Part shown: piece after piece, positions 46,829-55,561 of the stretch | Layout: every line of letters begins with the position of its first letter | Numbering within the stretch: position 1 is the stretch's first letter | NCBI GenBank assembly: GCA_910584915.1 | Contig: CAJUDM010000001.1 | Location: forward strand, 181,592-245,591 | Origin: an uncultured Lachnospiraceae bacterium | GTDB lineage: Bacteria > Bacillota > Clostridia > Lachnospirales > Lachnospiraceae | Reading direction: 5' to 3' | DNA: 64,000 bases | Position numbers and translations under genes: made by a program | The notes under the pieces: generated by a model | What the model was told of the DNA's origin: nothing | The model's input: the letters and a program-made list of their open reading frames with translations, nothing else | Databases searched by the model: none

Positions 46829-49125
46829 CTGACATCCCTCTGCTCCTTATTCTTTTTATCCATAATACACTTCCGGGAGATAAAAACAATAAAAAATACA
46901 AATATTGATACCACACTGATCAGGTCAGCTATTTTCCATAATTTCCTTTCATCCACCTCCAATTTAACTGTCCCCTGATAACCGGGCGGCAGTATCATCC
47001 GAATCTTCGCATTCTCACCGTAAGTCAACCCCAATACAGAACCTGTTTCCACATCCTTTGCCTTATAACACGGATAGAAAAACAGAGGTACATCTATATA
47101 ACCTTCCTGTCCGCTGTCATTCATACATGATATTTGAATTGTTGTATATTCCTTTTCATAGCTTCCGATTTCTATTTTATCACCGGATACCATCACCTGC
47201 TGCTTTGCATAAAATTCCTCTGCTGCTGCCGGGAGATATTCTATTGTCCCTATAGACTCCGGAAGGGCATAATACTCATCTATTTTTGTCATCTGTGGTG
47301 ATTCTATCAATAACCTCTGATAATAAAAAGAACTTTCTATCAGGCAGATTCCACCTAAAACCCCAGCCACTATGACACAAACATTTTTATACCCCGCTTT
47401 ATTCCATATCGTAAGCCCCAATACGATCGCTGCAACCGCAAAAATTGATGCCATTTCCAAAAATCGAAAAGGAAACTGTAAGCTATGGATCAATGTTGCC
47501 AATATGTCGCTTTTTGTACATAAAAAATCATACGGGAAATATCTTGTCGACAAAAATAACGCAATGGCAGATACCCCTCCGAAAATCCCGACACCCCTGC
47601 CGACATGCTTTACTCCTTTTGAATCCATCTTCATAGTTGCCACTGCAGTAATAAACGCAAAAACCAGACCACATACGGCAGTAATTCCTATAAATGTTCC
47701 CAGCCTTCCAACATTTGTTTCTCCATTCAGACTTGCGATAACCGCATATATCCAATCCGTAAAATTCCTTCCGTTTTGCTGGATATCGGTCTGAAAATTT
47801 TCCATTTGTTTTAATTTATAATCTCCTGGATATAAATTTAGCAGAGGAACTAAAAACCATAAATTCCACAAAAGAACCACAATTCCAGCCTTACATAAAT
47901 TATAAAATGCCGATTTCTGACAAACCTGCTTAATCTCCACAAGCAAAAGCAAAATGATAAAAATCCCTGTCATCTCACAACTCATCAAATGCGACTGAAT
48001 ACATCCTGTCATGCCAAATGCCAGATAAAGCCATCCGTCTTTTTCTTTTATACAGTAAAGGCCTGCTATCACAAGCGGCAAAAACGCCATCGCAGTGTAG
48101 GCACCCAATCCGTTATTATAATAAAGATTCATGATCCTGAACAGATTCAGACTGTAAATCGCTGAGCCAAATAAAGCAATCTTTACATTTTTCCCCATTT
48201 TCAGAAAACTTCTGTAGGCAATCCATGCTGTCAGCAAATTTATTGCCGCTATATAACATTTGAATGCCGTCTGAAGTTTATAATTCAACAACAATAATAT
48301 CGCCGGAAAATATAATAAGACATCTCCGTAAAACATCGATGCGCCATATCCATATTCATTCCACCACTGCGGCATAATTCGAACAGGAAATTGTCCGGCT
48401 TTGAGCCCTTCCGCTATCCCTTCTATCCGAAACAGATGAAACATCATATCATTCCCCATCAATATATACCCGTTCATCAGCGGAATGCTCGCCGCCGCTG
48501 TAATAAAAATGATGCCCCCCCGGACAAAATATCTCCTTCTCTGCTCCGCAGGATCTGTGTTCGCCGCCTCCCAGACCATCAGGTCCACCACAGTAAACAG
48601 AAACAACACAAAAAACAGCACTGTATAATCTGCCACTCTCTCCAGCTTTATGCCTTTGACATCCAGATAGCCCCCTCCGCAAAAATGAAAACTGATCCGA
48701 AGCCCCGTCGCCTCCTTTGCCCATACATGTACACTTTTCTCCCTGTGTTGGGACTTCAGAATGATCGTCTCCAGCTCCTCGCCCACATCCCTGTTGATCG
48801 CGTTCGGATTTCCATTTAAAGGCTTTATCAGAAAACCGTTGTCGTCATATCCTGTCTCATATTCCACATGGACCTTATACCATCCCTTTTTAATCTTCTC
48901 CGTATCGACATCCAGATACAGGCCGTAAGCTCCGTCCGACTCATCTATGTGGACGCCGCCGTCCTCCAGCATATATCCGCCCCTCAGCACTGCGTCCGCC
49001 AGATCGATCTCATTTATCCCTCTCTGCGTAGCATGAATCGTCAAAAATACTAAAAAGCACACTGTCATCTGCAAAACGAGCACTATCCATTTATATTTCC
49101 TTATAAACTCTTTTGCCTTTTGCAC
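46825..49125 (-). CDS. Membrane protein with outer beta-rich domain and GT-C-like core, tandem paralogue B
   Basis: A 766-residue protein with the same order of parts as the gene that follows it: GLYLDVDTEKIKKGWYKVHV, HFCGGGYLDVKGIKLERVAD, GNDMMFHLFRIEGIAEGLKA, QFPVRIMPQWWNEYGYGAS, LPPGYQGTVKLEVDERKLW. Start is GTG 49125 with GGGAGA 8 nt upstream. Base composition is uneven: the 5' quarter (about 48400-49125) is clearly richer in G+C than the rest, like the genes upstream of it, while the rest is AT-rich like its sister. This suggests recombination within the gene after duplication. Confidence 0.75.
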   Translation of the reverse strand: MQKAKEFIRKYKWIVLVLQMTVCFLVFLTIHATQRGINEIDLADAVLRGGYMLEDGGVHIDESDGAYGLYLDVDTEKIKKGWYKVHVEYETGYDDNGFLIKPLNGNPNAINRDVGEELETIILKSQHREKSVHVWAKEATGLRISFHFCGGGYLDVKGIKLERVADYTVLFFVLFLFTVVDLMVWEAANTDPAEQRRRYFVRGGIIFITAAASIPLMNGYILMGNDMMFHLFRIEGIAEGLKAGQFPVRIMPQWWNEYGYGASMFYGDVLLYFPAILLLLNYKLQTAFKCYIAAINLLTAWIAYRSFLKMGKNVKIALFGSAIYSLNLFRIMNLYYNNGLGAYTAMAFLPLVIAGLYCIKEKDGWLYLAFGMTGCIQSHLMSCEMTGIFIILLLLVEIKQVCQKSAFYNLCKAGIVVLLWNLWFLVPLLNLYPGDYKLKQMENFQTDIQQNGRNFTDWIYAVIASLNGETNVGRLGTFIGITAVCGLVFAFITAVATMKMDSKGVKHVGRGVGIFGGVSAIALFLSTRYFPYDFLCTKSDILATLIHSLQFPFRFLEMASIFAVAAIVLGLTIWNKAGYKNVCVIVAGVLGGICLIESSFYYQRLLIESPQMTKIDEYYALPESIGTIEYLPAAAEEFYAKQQVMVSGDKIEIGSYEKEYTTIQISCMNDSGQEGYIDVPLFFYPCYKAKDVETGSVLGLTYGENAKIRMILPPGYQGTVKLEVDERKLWKIADLISVVSIFVFFIVFISRKCIMDKKNKEQRDVR

Positions 49126-49143
49126 CTTGTCTGTCTCCCGCTC

Positions 49144-50409
49144 CTACTGAAATATCCAGTTCCTGTACGGCAGCAATCTGATGTCCGTACTGTACGCGCT
49201 CCTCAAAAACAACCCGAAATACCCCAAAAACGCCGCTGTCACCAGCACCGTCCACAAAATCCTCTGCCTCTTTTCCGGAATCTTTATGATGATCCCCGGT
49301 ATCAGAAAAATATTCGTGATATTCAGATAATACCCGATCCGCGATATCTCCGGAATAAACGAGGCAAACACATAGAGCACTAGCGCTCCCAGATTACAGT
49401 AAAAGAAAAACCTGTTCTTTTCGTCCTCTTTTATCGCCATCTTATAATAGAGCAACGACAATACGAGCACCGCCGCGCACTTCGCGATATTCGTCAGCGA
49501 AGTCTCCCCCGTATCGAACATCGATCCCTCGTAAAACGGATAAAAATAAAAAATGATCCGTCTGTAAAAATCCTGAAACAAGAGCAGGCTTGCGCACCCC
49601 GCCGCGAGAAGCAGCATATGCCGCCTTTTCCAGTTTCGGGAAGCGAGAAAATACATCGGGATCACCACAAGCACCGATTTGTGGAAGGCTGCCGCCGCAA
49701 GAATCCACAGGATAAACTTCGTCCACTCTCCCTGCAGTACATATTTTATACTGTACATGGCGATCGCCAGCACCAGATAATAGCGCACTGAATTCAGGCT
49801 CGAAAAATAGTACCCGCCGGTCATTATCAGAAAGATCGTAAAGCAGAACTGCTCGCTCAGGTCAGCCATTCCCCTGACAAAAAACAGCACCGTAAAAAAA
49901 GAAAACACCGCAAATATGGGCAGATATTGATCATGATTCAGCATGGACTGCAAAAACCGCACCACCCAGACAAAACCGAACTCAAAGGATACATGCCTAT
50001 TCTGCTCGATCAGCAGAAAATCACTCCGGTATACCCAATAGTCATTTCCCACCGCAATCCTGCAGGCTGACACCGCAAAAAGCAGTAAAAACACGGCAGC
50101 TATCAATATCCTGTTCAACATCTTCTGGCGAGTTACATCAGCATATCTCCTGCACTGCCGCTCACAGCCACACCTGTCACTGCCCTCATTGCCCGCCGCC
50201 TGGTTTCGCTTTAAATCAATTCTGCTTCCATCTGCCGGGCTGTATTCAAAACTGTCTATGCTTTCATGTCTCCTGCCGCGCCCGGTATTACATGAGGCTC
50301 TGAAAATGCATTGTCCCCCGTCCGCCCGCGCCGCCGTCAGATTTACAAACCATCCCAACGCCACAACCAGCACAGTCAAAATCAGATAAATAAAAATACT
50401 GTAATCCAT
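49144..50409 (-). CDS. EpsG-family polymerase with a polar insertion
   Basis: A 421-residue protein of the EpsG (Wzy-like) family: VGNDYWVYRSDFLLIE, FEFGFVWVVRFLQSML, FFTVLFFVRGMADLSEQF, YYFSSLNSVRYYLVLAIAMY and FHKSVLVVIPMYFL. The R in NSVRYYLALAI and the FHKS motif are diagnostic. About ten helices. Between helix 1 and helix 2 (residues about 27-97) there is a polar, Cys/Arg-rich segment, with pieces such as CNTGRGRRHESIDSF and CGCERQCRRY. EpsG proteins usually have only a short loop there. AAGGAAGAGG precedes the ATG. Confidence 0.86.
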   Translation of the reverse strand: MDYSIFIYLILTVLVVALGWFVNLTAARADGGQCIFRASCNTGRGRRHESIDSFEYSPADGSRIDLKRNQAAGNEGSDRCGCERQCRRYADVTRQKMLNRILIAAVFLLLFAVSACRIAVGNDYWVYRSDFLLIEQNRHVSFEFGFVWVVRFLQSMLNHDQYLPIFAVFSFFTVLFFVRGMADLSEQFCFTIFLIMTGGYYFSSLNSVRYYLVLAIAMYSIKYVLQGEWTKFILWILAAAAFHKSVLVVIPMYFLASRNWKRRHMLLLAAGCASLLLFQDFYRRIIFYFYPFYEGSMFDTGETSLTNIAKCAAVLVLSLLYYKMAIKEDEKNRFFFYCNLGALVLYVFASFIPEISRIGYYLNITNIFLIPGIIIKIPEKRQRILWTVLVTAAFLGYFGLFLRSAYSTDIRLLPYRNWIFQ

Positions 50410-50516
50410 TCCTCTTCCTTATTCTCATACCTTTTCCCTGTATGAGCCGATTGCAGATTATTTTCTTATTTCTTTGGTACTCTTATCGCTTCCGGTTCTT
50501 TATTTCCTTTTACATT

Positions 50517-51299
50517 CTATTGTCTTTGACTCTTTATTCCTTCTCTCATCACCCGATATGCCTCCTTCACAGAGATATCCCTGCACACTTTCTCCCTGTG
50601 CGCAAGAAGGAACCTGAGTGCCCAAATCCTCGCCAGATATCCGTACAAAAAATGGTATAACACACCTCTGTCGAAAAAAAATTTTTCATGATAGCCGGAA
50701 AACCAGGTGGAATCCCCCTCTTTCTCCCTGCCGATCGTCACCGGCGACGCATACACCCGGTATCCTTTATCCATAAACTGCTTCAAAAACAGACTGTCTT
50801 CTCCGGCGCTGTACTTTGCGCCGCCCCCGAAGAGTAGCGAAAACGTCACTCCGGATTCCAACAGTTTTTCCCTTCTCACCGCAAAGCTGACCGCGCCGTA
50901 ACGGCCACAGTTATACCAGCGTACTCTTTTTTTCCTCACATTGTGATATGTCCTTCTCTCCTCCCCGACTTCAATGTTGAATACGATCATATCCGCCGAT
51001 GGACATTCCTCAAAAGCATGCAAAATCTTCTGTTCGTACCCCGGCTCATAGACAATATCCTGATCAGAAAAAAGACAGATATCCCCATCCGCCCGCATCA
51101 GAGCCGTATTTCTTGAAAGCCCCACACCTCGTTCAGCCATGTGAAAAACCCGGATATTTCTGCCTTTGCAGCAAAAAGACTCTACGCCATAATGATCACA
51201 CTGGTTTACGATGACTGCATCCGTCTCGATATTCATCTCCTCCGCCAGCCTGCGGGGCTCTTTATCCACCACCGATGCCAGCACCTGCACTGTCGCCAT
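50517..51299 (-). CDS. Glycosyltransferase family 2
   Basis: About 260 residues from ATG 51299; GTG 51317 is also open. The N-terminus (MATVQVLASVVDKEPRRLAE) is followed by IETDAVIVNQCD, ERGVGLSRNTALMRADGDIC and the metal motif FSDQDIVYEPGYEQ. GGGAKYSAGEDSLFLKQFMD holds the catalytic acidic pair. This matches a GT2 subgroup common in Lachnospiraceae eps loci. Spacing to the upstream Wzz-like gene is short. Donor unknown. Confidence 0.85.
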   Translation of the reverse strand: MATVQVLASVVDKEPRRLAEEMNIETDAVIVNQCDHYGVESFCCKGRNIRVFHMAERGVGLSRNTALMRADGDICLFSDQDIVYEPGYEQKILHAFEECPSADMIVFNIEVGEERRTYHNVRKKRVRWYNCGRYGAVSFAVRREKLLESGVTFSLLFGGGAKYSAGEDSLFLKQFMDKGYRVYASPVTIGREKEGDSTWFSGYHEKFFFDRGVLYHFLYGYLARIWALRFLLAHREKVCRDISVKEAYRVMREGIKSQRQ

Positions 51300-51369
51300 A
51301 TCCACCTCATTCCACACTCCCCAAAGGGAGATATCAACCCATACTGCCTTACTCCAAAAATAATTTAAC

Positions 51370-52737
51370 TCAGTCCATATCCTTCTTCCCGCCCGGATCC
51401 CTTCTCAGCCGCCTCCACGCATACAACACATGTTCCGGCATCTCGTATGCGCTTATCAATCTCTCATCCGCATCCCACAATAATGCAGCTACCACATCCA
51501 CGCCGCACTTCCTGCAGATATCCAGCGTTTTCTCTATCCATTTCCCATTGTGGGCGCCGGCCTTCACGATCAGGAGAATCTTCTTATCCTCAGTTTCTTC
51601 CCTGAATATTATCTCTTTTTCAATTGTTATCTTTTTTTCATCCGTTGCATTTTTTTCTAAAGCTGATCTCTTCCTGACTATTGCCTTTCTATCTTCTTCA
51701 ATTGACTTTTCATCCGTAACTTTCCTCACCATCCTGCAGTCAATATCATCCCGCATTGCTCCTGCTTCGATGATCCCTGCTGTCAACACTCCCCTCTCCT
51801 CCAACGCCTTCTCCACCTGCTTCAGATCCGTGTTCTCATCCACCGCCAAAAGCATCGGTCTCCCCGTTCTCCCCGAAAACAGTTTCTCCGCCAGCATCTT
51901 AAGTTCCTGCGAATGCACCGTTCCCAGCATCGGCACGCCGTAGCGCCGCTCAAACGTCGCCGGAATATAAATCCCCTCATCCAGGACAAAATAAATCAAC
52001 AGATAAAACATCGTCACCAAAAGCGCCGCTGCCATCCCCAGCATACATGCCCGGAATGTGCGCACATCCGCTGCCACAAGCGACGCCTCCTCCGGCTCCT
52101 GCAAAATTCTCACTCCGGCGATCTCTTTCTGCTCCTCCCCGAACTCCTCCATCGCCCGGACCAGAGCCTTCTCGATCTTCATAGTCAGTTCAGGATCGTT
52201 CGTCGTCACCGTAGTTGTCACGATCCTGGTATCAGAGAGCATCGTAGCGTACAAATATTCCCGCAATTCCTGCTTCGTCAGCCCCGCCGCTTTCTCCGTC
52301 TCCTGCACGGAAAAGTCTGTTGCTCCTTTTTCCTTCCCCTTTGACTCCTGAACGGAAATTCCCTGCTTACTCTTTCCATCCTGCAGGGGAGCCCCCTGTT
52401 CATCATCAGTCTTATCTCCCGCATTCATGGCGCCATCTGCCATATTTATCAGTATCTTATCGGTAAACACATCATCCGTGATCAGCTGTGTCCAGGTCGT
52501 CTGATTAAAGTAGGTGTATTCTTCCCCGTTCTCCTGCACCGCATAGTCAATATAAAAATCCGTTACCGCCTCATACTCTTTCGCCGGTCCGAATGTCACC
52601 TTCACCAAAAAATACGGTCCGCCGACACACAACATCCCCAAAAGCGCCGCCAACAGCAACACCGGGCTCTTTCGCAGAAACCGCAACATTAACAGCCTGA
52701 TATCCACAGGTTCTTTTCCGTAACTACATTCCCACAT
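51370..52737 (-). CDS. Wzz/YveK-like chain-length regulator with a degenerate kinase-like C-terminal domain
   Basis: About 455 residues from ATG 52737 (TTG 52764 also possible). Two helices flank an outer domain: SPVLLLAALLGMLCVGGPYF near the start and AALLVTMFYLLIYFVLDEG near residue 240, as in Wzz/CpsC proteins. A low-complexity Lys/Glu/Gln-rich stretch interrupts the outer domain. The cytosolic C-terminal 190 residues follow the order of a CpsD-type tyrosine kinase domain: RYGVPMLGTV at the junction, PMLLAVDENTDLKQVEKAL, then DKKILLIVKAGAHNGKWIEK and CGVDVVAALLWDADE. No GKS/T Walker A and no Tyr cluster are present. No separate BY-kinase or phosphatase gene is in the window. Confidence 0.78.
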   Translation of the reverse strand: MWECSYGKEPVDIRLLMLRFLRKSPVLLLAALLGMLCVGGPYFLVKVTFGPAKEYEAVTDFYIDYAVQENGEEYTYFNQTTWTQLITDDVFTDKILINMADGAMNAGDKTDDEQGAPLQDGKSKQGISVQESKGKEKGATDFSVQETEKAAGLTKQELREYLYATMLSDTRIVTTTVTTNDPELTMKIEKALVRAMEEFGEEQKEIAGVRILQEPEEASLVAADVRTFRACMLGMAAALLVTMFYLLIYFVLDEGIYIPATFERRYGVPMLGTVHSQELKMLAEKLFSGRTGRPMLLAVDENTDLKQVEKALEERGVLTAGIIEAGAMRDDIDCRMVRKVTDEKSIEEDRKAIVRKRSALEKNATDEKKITIEKEIIFREETEDKKILLIVKAGAHNGKWIEKTLDICRKCGVDVVAALLWDADERLISAYEMPEHVLYAWRRLRRDPGGKKDMD

Positions 52738-52793
52738 ACCGCTCTGTTCCCTATCTCTGTGCAATCAGTATCACCCTGCCTAAACGCTCTCAT

Positions 52794-52944
52794 CCGACAG
52801 CCGCATAACCCGCAGGCAGTCCTGCTTCAGCCGACAGCCACATGCGCCAGGCAGCCCTGCTTCAACCGACAGCCACGTATCCGCAGGCAGCCTTACTCCA
52901 GACAGCCGACAACCATATGCCCACAGACAGCCCTATATAACTGG
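52794..52944. repeat. Four degenerate 35-40 bp tandem repeats in an intergenic gap
   Basis: Units start at 52794, 52831, 52866 and 52906, each beginning CCGACA on the plus strand and containing GCAGGCAG- or CAGACAGCC-type cores. They fill nearly all of the gap between the initiator gene and the Wzz-like gene. No hairpin with a T-tract was seen here. Confidence 0.68.
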
Positions 52945-52949
52945 CGTTC

Positions 52950-54482
52950 TCACTCTCCGGCAGCCTCCTCCGGCGTCTCCTTCTGCTCTCCTTTAGCCGC
53001 CTGCTGCCGCTCTAAAATCTCTGCCTCCCTGGCCGCCCTCTCCTGATGCGCCTGCTCTATCCGTTCCCGCGCCTCCCTGTCCAGCCTTGCCCGCTTTTCA
53101 AGAAGTTCCGCATTGGACTGCTTCATCGCCGTGATCTGTGTGGACTCTATGCCCTCCGTGCTGTCCGGCATCAATAAGATCTTCAGCGTCAGAAACATCA
53201 GCTTGATATCCATCCAGACAGAATAATTCTCAATATAGTACAGATCCAGCTTCAGCTTGTCATAGGGCGTGGTATTATACTTCCCGTAGACCTGCGCATA
53301 CCCGGCAAGCCCCGCCTTCACCCGCATCCTGAATTTGAATTCCGGCATGATCTCCATGTACTGTGCAATGATCTCCGGCCTCTCCGGCCTTGGGCCGATG
53401 AAAGACATGTCCCCCGCCAGAATATTAAAAAGCTGCGGCAGTTCGTCCAGCCTGCACACCCGGATACATTTTCCTACAGGTGTGATCCTGGCATCATTCT
53501 TCGAAGCCAGCCTCGCCATCCCGTCCTTCTCCGCATCCACACTCATGCTACGGAATTTCATGATCTTAAACTCTTTTCCCCCGATCGTACAGCGCACCTG
53601 CTTGTACAGGACCGGCCCGCCGTCATAAACCTTTACCGCCGCCGCCGTCAACAGCATCAGCGGAGAAGTCACTACGATCAGGATCAGCGAACATATGATA
53701 TCGATCAGCCGCTTGATAAAACGCTGGTCGATCGTCATCTTGTACTCCCTTGTAAACAGGATCGGCGTATCAAAAAGGCTGAGCTGCTCGGCTCCCTTTA
53801 AAATAACATCCGTTATTTTTGGCATGATATACACACGGATGGAATGGCCATAGCAGAATTTCAATATCTTATTCCGCACATCCACCGGAATATCCCAGAT
53901 AACGATCGCATCGTAGGGTTCCAGTATCTCCATAAAAATATCATCGTAGCCCACGCGGTAGCTGATACATTTGCAGATGTCATACTTGTCCTTTCTCGTG
54001 CCGAACTTTGCCACAATGTCGTCATAAGGGCGGTCACCGTGGATCAGCAGCATCTGCCTGGGCGAAAAAATGTGCTGATAGATAAAGGTAGCTATATTGA
54101 TCCACCCTACACTCCACGCGATCTGCATCACCAGCATATTAAAAAACGGCCTGGGCGGATAGAGCGCCGTGATCATAATGGAAATCTGTCCATAAGTCAC
54201 AATATCCGCCAGCAACGTGGCAAAGATCTGGGAGAAGATCACCTCTCCATTTTTCAGATAGCCAATCCGCATCCCCCCATACATGTTGGAAAAGAAAAAA
54301 ATGAGCACAACATATATGGCAATAAAAAGCGCCTCTCCCTTTTCAAAAAACTGAAGATTCTGTTTTATCGAATCAAAATAATAAAGATATAAAAAACGCA
54401 TATAAATCAGGATCTGGCCAAACAGGCAAATTCCTGAAAGCATGAGCCTCACAAGCCGCTTAAATGACTCTTTTTCCCGCAT
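52950..54482 (-). CDS. Polyprenyl-phosphate sugar transferase (WbaP/EpsL-type initiator) with a charged C-terminal tail
   Basis: A 510-residue initiator: several N-terminal helices, a middle domain with MLLIHGDRPYDDIVAKFG and IVIWDIPVDVRNKILKFCYG, and the catalytic domain with GGPVLYKQVRCTIGGKEF, MKFRSM, Asp-Glu in CRLDELPQLFNILAGDM and SFIGPRPERPEI, KAGLAGYAQVYGKYNT. The last 65 residues are unusual: a long charged helix rich in Glu, Arg and Gln (KRARLDREARERIEQAHQER) that could form a coiled coil. ATG 54482 (AAGGG 7 nt upstream) is preferred to GTG 54485. Position next to Wzz and EpsG suggests it starts the main polymer. Confidence 0.92.
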   Translation of the reverse strand: MREKESFKRLVRLMLSGICLFGQILIYMRFLYLYYFDSIKQNLQFFEKGEALFIAIYVVLIFFFSNMYGGMRIGYLKNGEVIFSQIFATLLADIVTYGQISIMITALYPPRPFFNMLVMQIAWSVGWINIATFIYQHIFSPRQMLLIHGDRPYDDIVAKFGTRKDKYDICKCISYRVGYDDIFMEILEPYDAIVIWDIPVDVRNKILKFCYGHSIRVYIMPKITDVILKGAEQLSLFDTPILFTREYKMTIDQRFIKRLIDIICSLILIVVTSPLMLLTAAAVKVYDGGPVLYKQVRCTIGGKEFKIMKFRSMSVDAEKDGMARLASKNDARITPVGKCIRVCRLDELPQLFNILAGDMSFIGPRPERPEIIAQYMEIMPEFKFRMRVKAGLAGYAQVYGKYNTTPYDKLKLDLYYIENYSVWMDIKLMFLTLKILLMPDSTEGIESTQITAMKQSNAELLEKRARLDREARERIEQAHQERAAREAEILERQQAAKGEQKETPEEAAGE

Positions 54483-54657
54483 CACATGTCCCTTTACTTA
54501 CTTCATATTTTAAGAGCATATTCCTATACTCTGCAATATATTCAGCTGTCATCTGTCTCGTACACACGGACAACAATATCTGTAACACCCGCCATACAGC
54601 CGGCACACCTGCACTAAAACGATTACCTATGACTGTAAGATGTCCTTTTCAGTAAAA
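54460..54657 (-). other. Intergenic stretch with a short open frame, possible gene remnant
   Basis: Between the TuaG-like gene and the initiator there is a minus-strand frame with no stop from about 54657 to 54460. It includes LTVIGNRFSAGVPAVWRVLQ and later MTAEYIAEYRNMLLKYEV (ATG 54552), and overlaps the next gene's first 23 bp. It has no clear ribosome site and I do not recognise it. It may be a gene remnant or chance. Confidence 0.25.
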
Positions 54658-54665
54658 AAGTTTTC

Positions 54666-55442
54666 TCACACTCTCCTTTTCACCGCCCTGTACCCCCAGA
54701 GAAAAAAGTACCAGACGCTCTCAGGCACGGAAAGCCCGGCAGCCTTCCTGTACAGACTCCAGATGCGCCGCACAGCCTCTATTTTGTTGGAAGACAGCGT
54801 CTTTCCCGCTCTCCTGTAGATGACCAGATTCTCATCAAGCCCGTGAGCTGTCACGCCGTTTTTCAAGATCTTCCACCAGCAGGCTGTGTCCTCACTCTTG
54901 ATACAGGGCATCTCCATCAGAGACCTCTCTATTTTTTCCGTATCCATCATGACCGTGGAAGTAAAGATCGTGGTATTTCCCAGCGCCTGTCTGTAACTCA
55001 GCGTCTCCGGCACATGCACCACCTTCCCCGTTCCCCGGGCCTCTTCATCCCCGAACTCATAGCCTGTAAACACAAACCCTGCCCGCCTCTCCTCCAGAAA
55101 ATCCAGCTCCTTCTCCAGCTTGTCCTCCCTCCAGCGGTCATCGGCGTCCAGATAGGCGATATATCTGCCATGTGCCAGGGAAAGTCCCAGATTCCGCGCC
55201 TTCGCCGCCCCGAATTTTTTATCCTCCGCAGATTTTATCTCCCGCCTGACAAGCTGTATCCTCCGATCCTGAATCTCCTCCAGGTAAACCGACGCCACCT
55301 CCATCGTATGGTCCGATGAACTGTCCTCGACCAATATCAATTCCCAGTCCCGGTACGACTGCGCTCTGACACAGTCGATCGTCTCTCTGATAAAATTCTC
55401 CGCATTATAAACTGGTACGATAATGCTTACCATCTCACCCAT
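54666..55442 (-). CDS. Glycosyltransferase family 2, TuaG-like; first gene of the 49-kb run
   Basis: A 258-residue GT-A enzyme: VSIIVPVYNAENFIRETIDC, WELILVEDSSSDHTMEVAS, FGAAKARNLGLSLAHGRYIA and YLDADDRWREDKLEKELDF, then GNTTIFTSTVMMD and CIKSEDTACWWKILKNG. The EDxATWWKIL element and length are those of TuaG-type enzymes (teichuronic acid) and related early-acting transferases. It is the first gene of the long minus-strand series, divergent from the Spo0A-like gene across a 249-bp gap. A candidate promoter lies at 55496-55524. Confidence 0.88.
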   Translation of the reverse strand: MGEMVSIIVPVYNAENFIRETIDCVRAQSYRDWELILVEDSSSDHTMEVASVYLEEIQDRRIQLVRREIKSAEDKKFGAAKARNLGLSLAHGRYIAYLDADDRWREDKLEKELDFLEERRAGFVFTGYEFGDEEARGTGKVVHVPETLSYRQALGNTTIFTSTVMMDTEKIERSLMEMPCIKSEDTACWWKILKNGVTAHGLDENLVIYRRAGKTLSSNKIEAVRRIWSLYRKAAGLSVPESVWYFFLWGYRAVKRRV

Positions 55443-55495
55443 CCGCTCCGCTTATACAAACACTCTCCTGATTTTTCCCATAAAAAACCATTATT

Positions 55496-55524
55496 ATATT
55501 ACCACAGAACTTCCGCCCCGTCAC
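55496..55524 (-). promoter_or_regulatory. Candidate promoter of the 49-kb minus-strand run
   Basis: On the minus strand GTGACG (55524-55519) and TAATAT (55501-55496) are 17 bp apart, each four of six to consensus; a perfect TATAAT in another register overlaps the -10. Leader to the ATG would be about 47 nt, with no long terminator hairpin visible in it. Confidence 0.4.
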
Positions 55525-55561
55525 CTTTTATTCAAAATTATTCCCATCTTTTCGGATCTCC

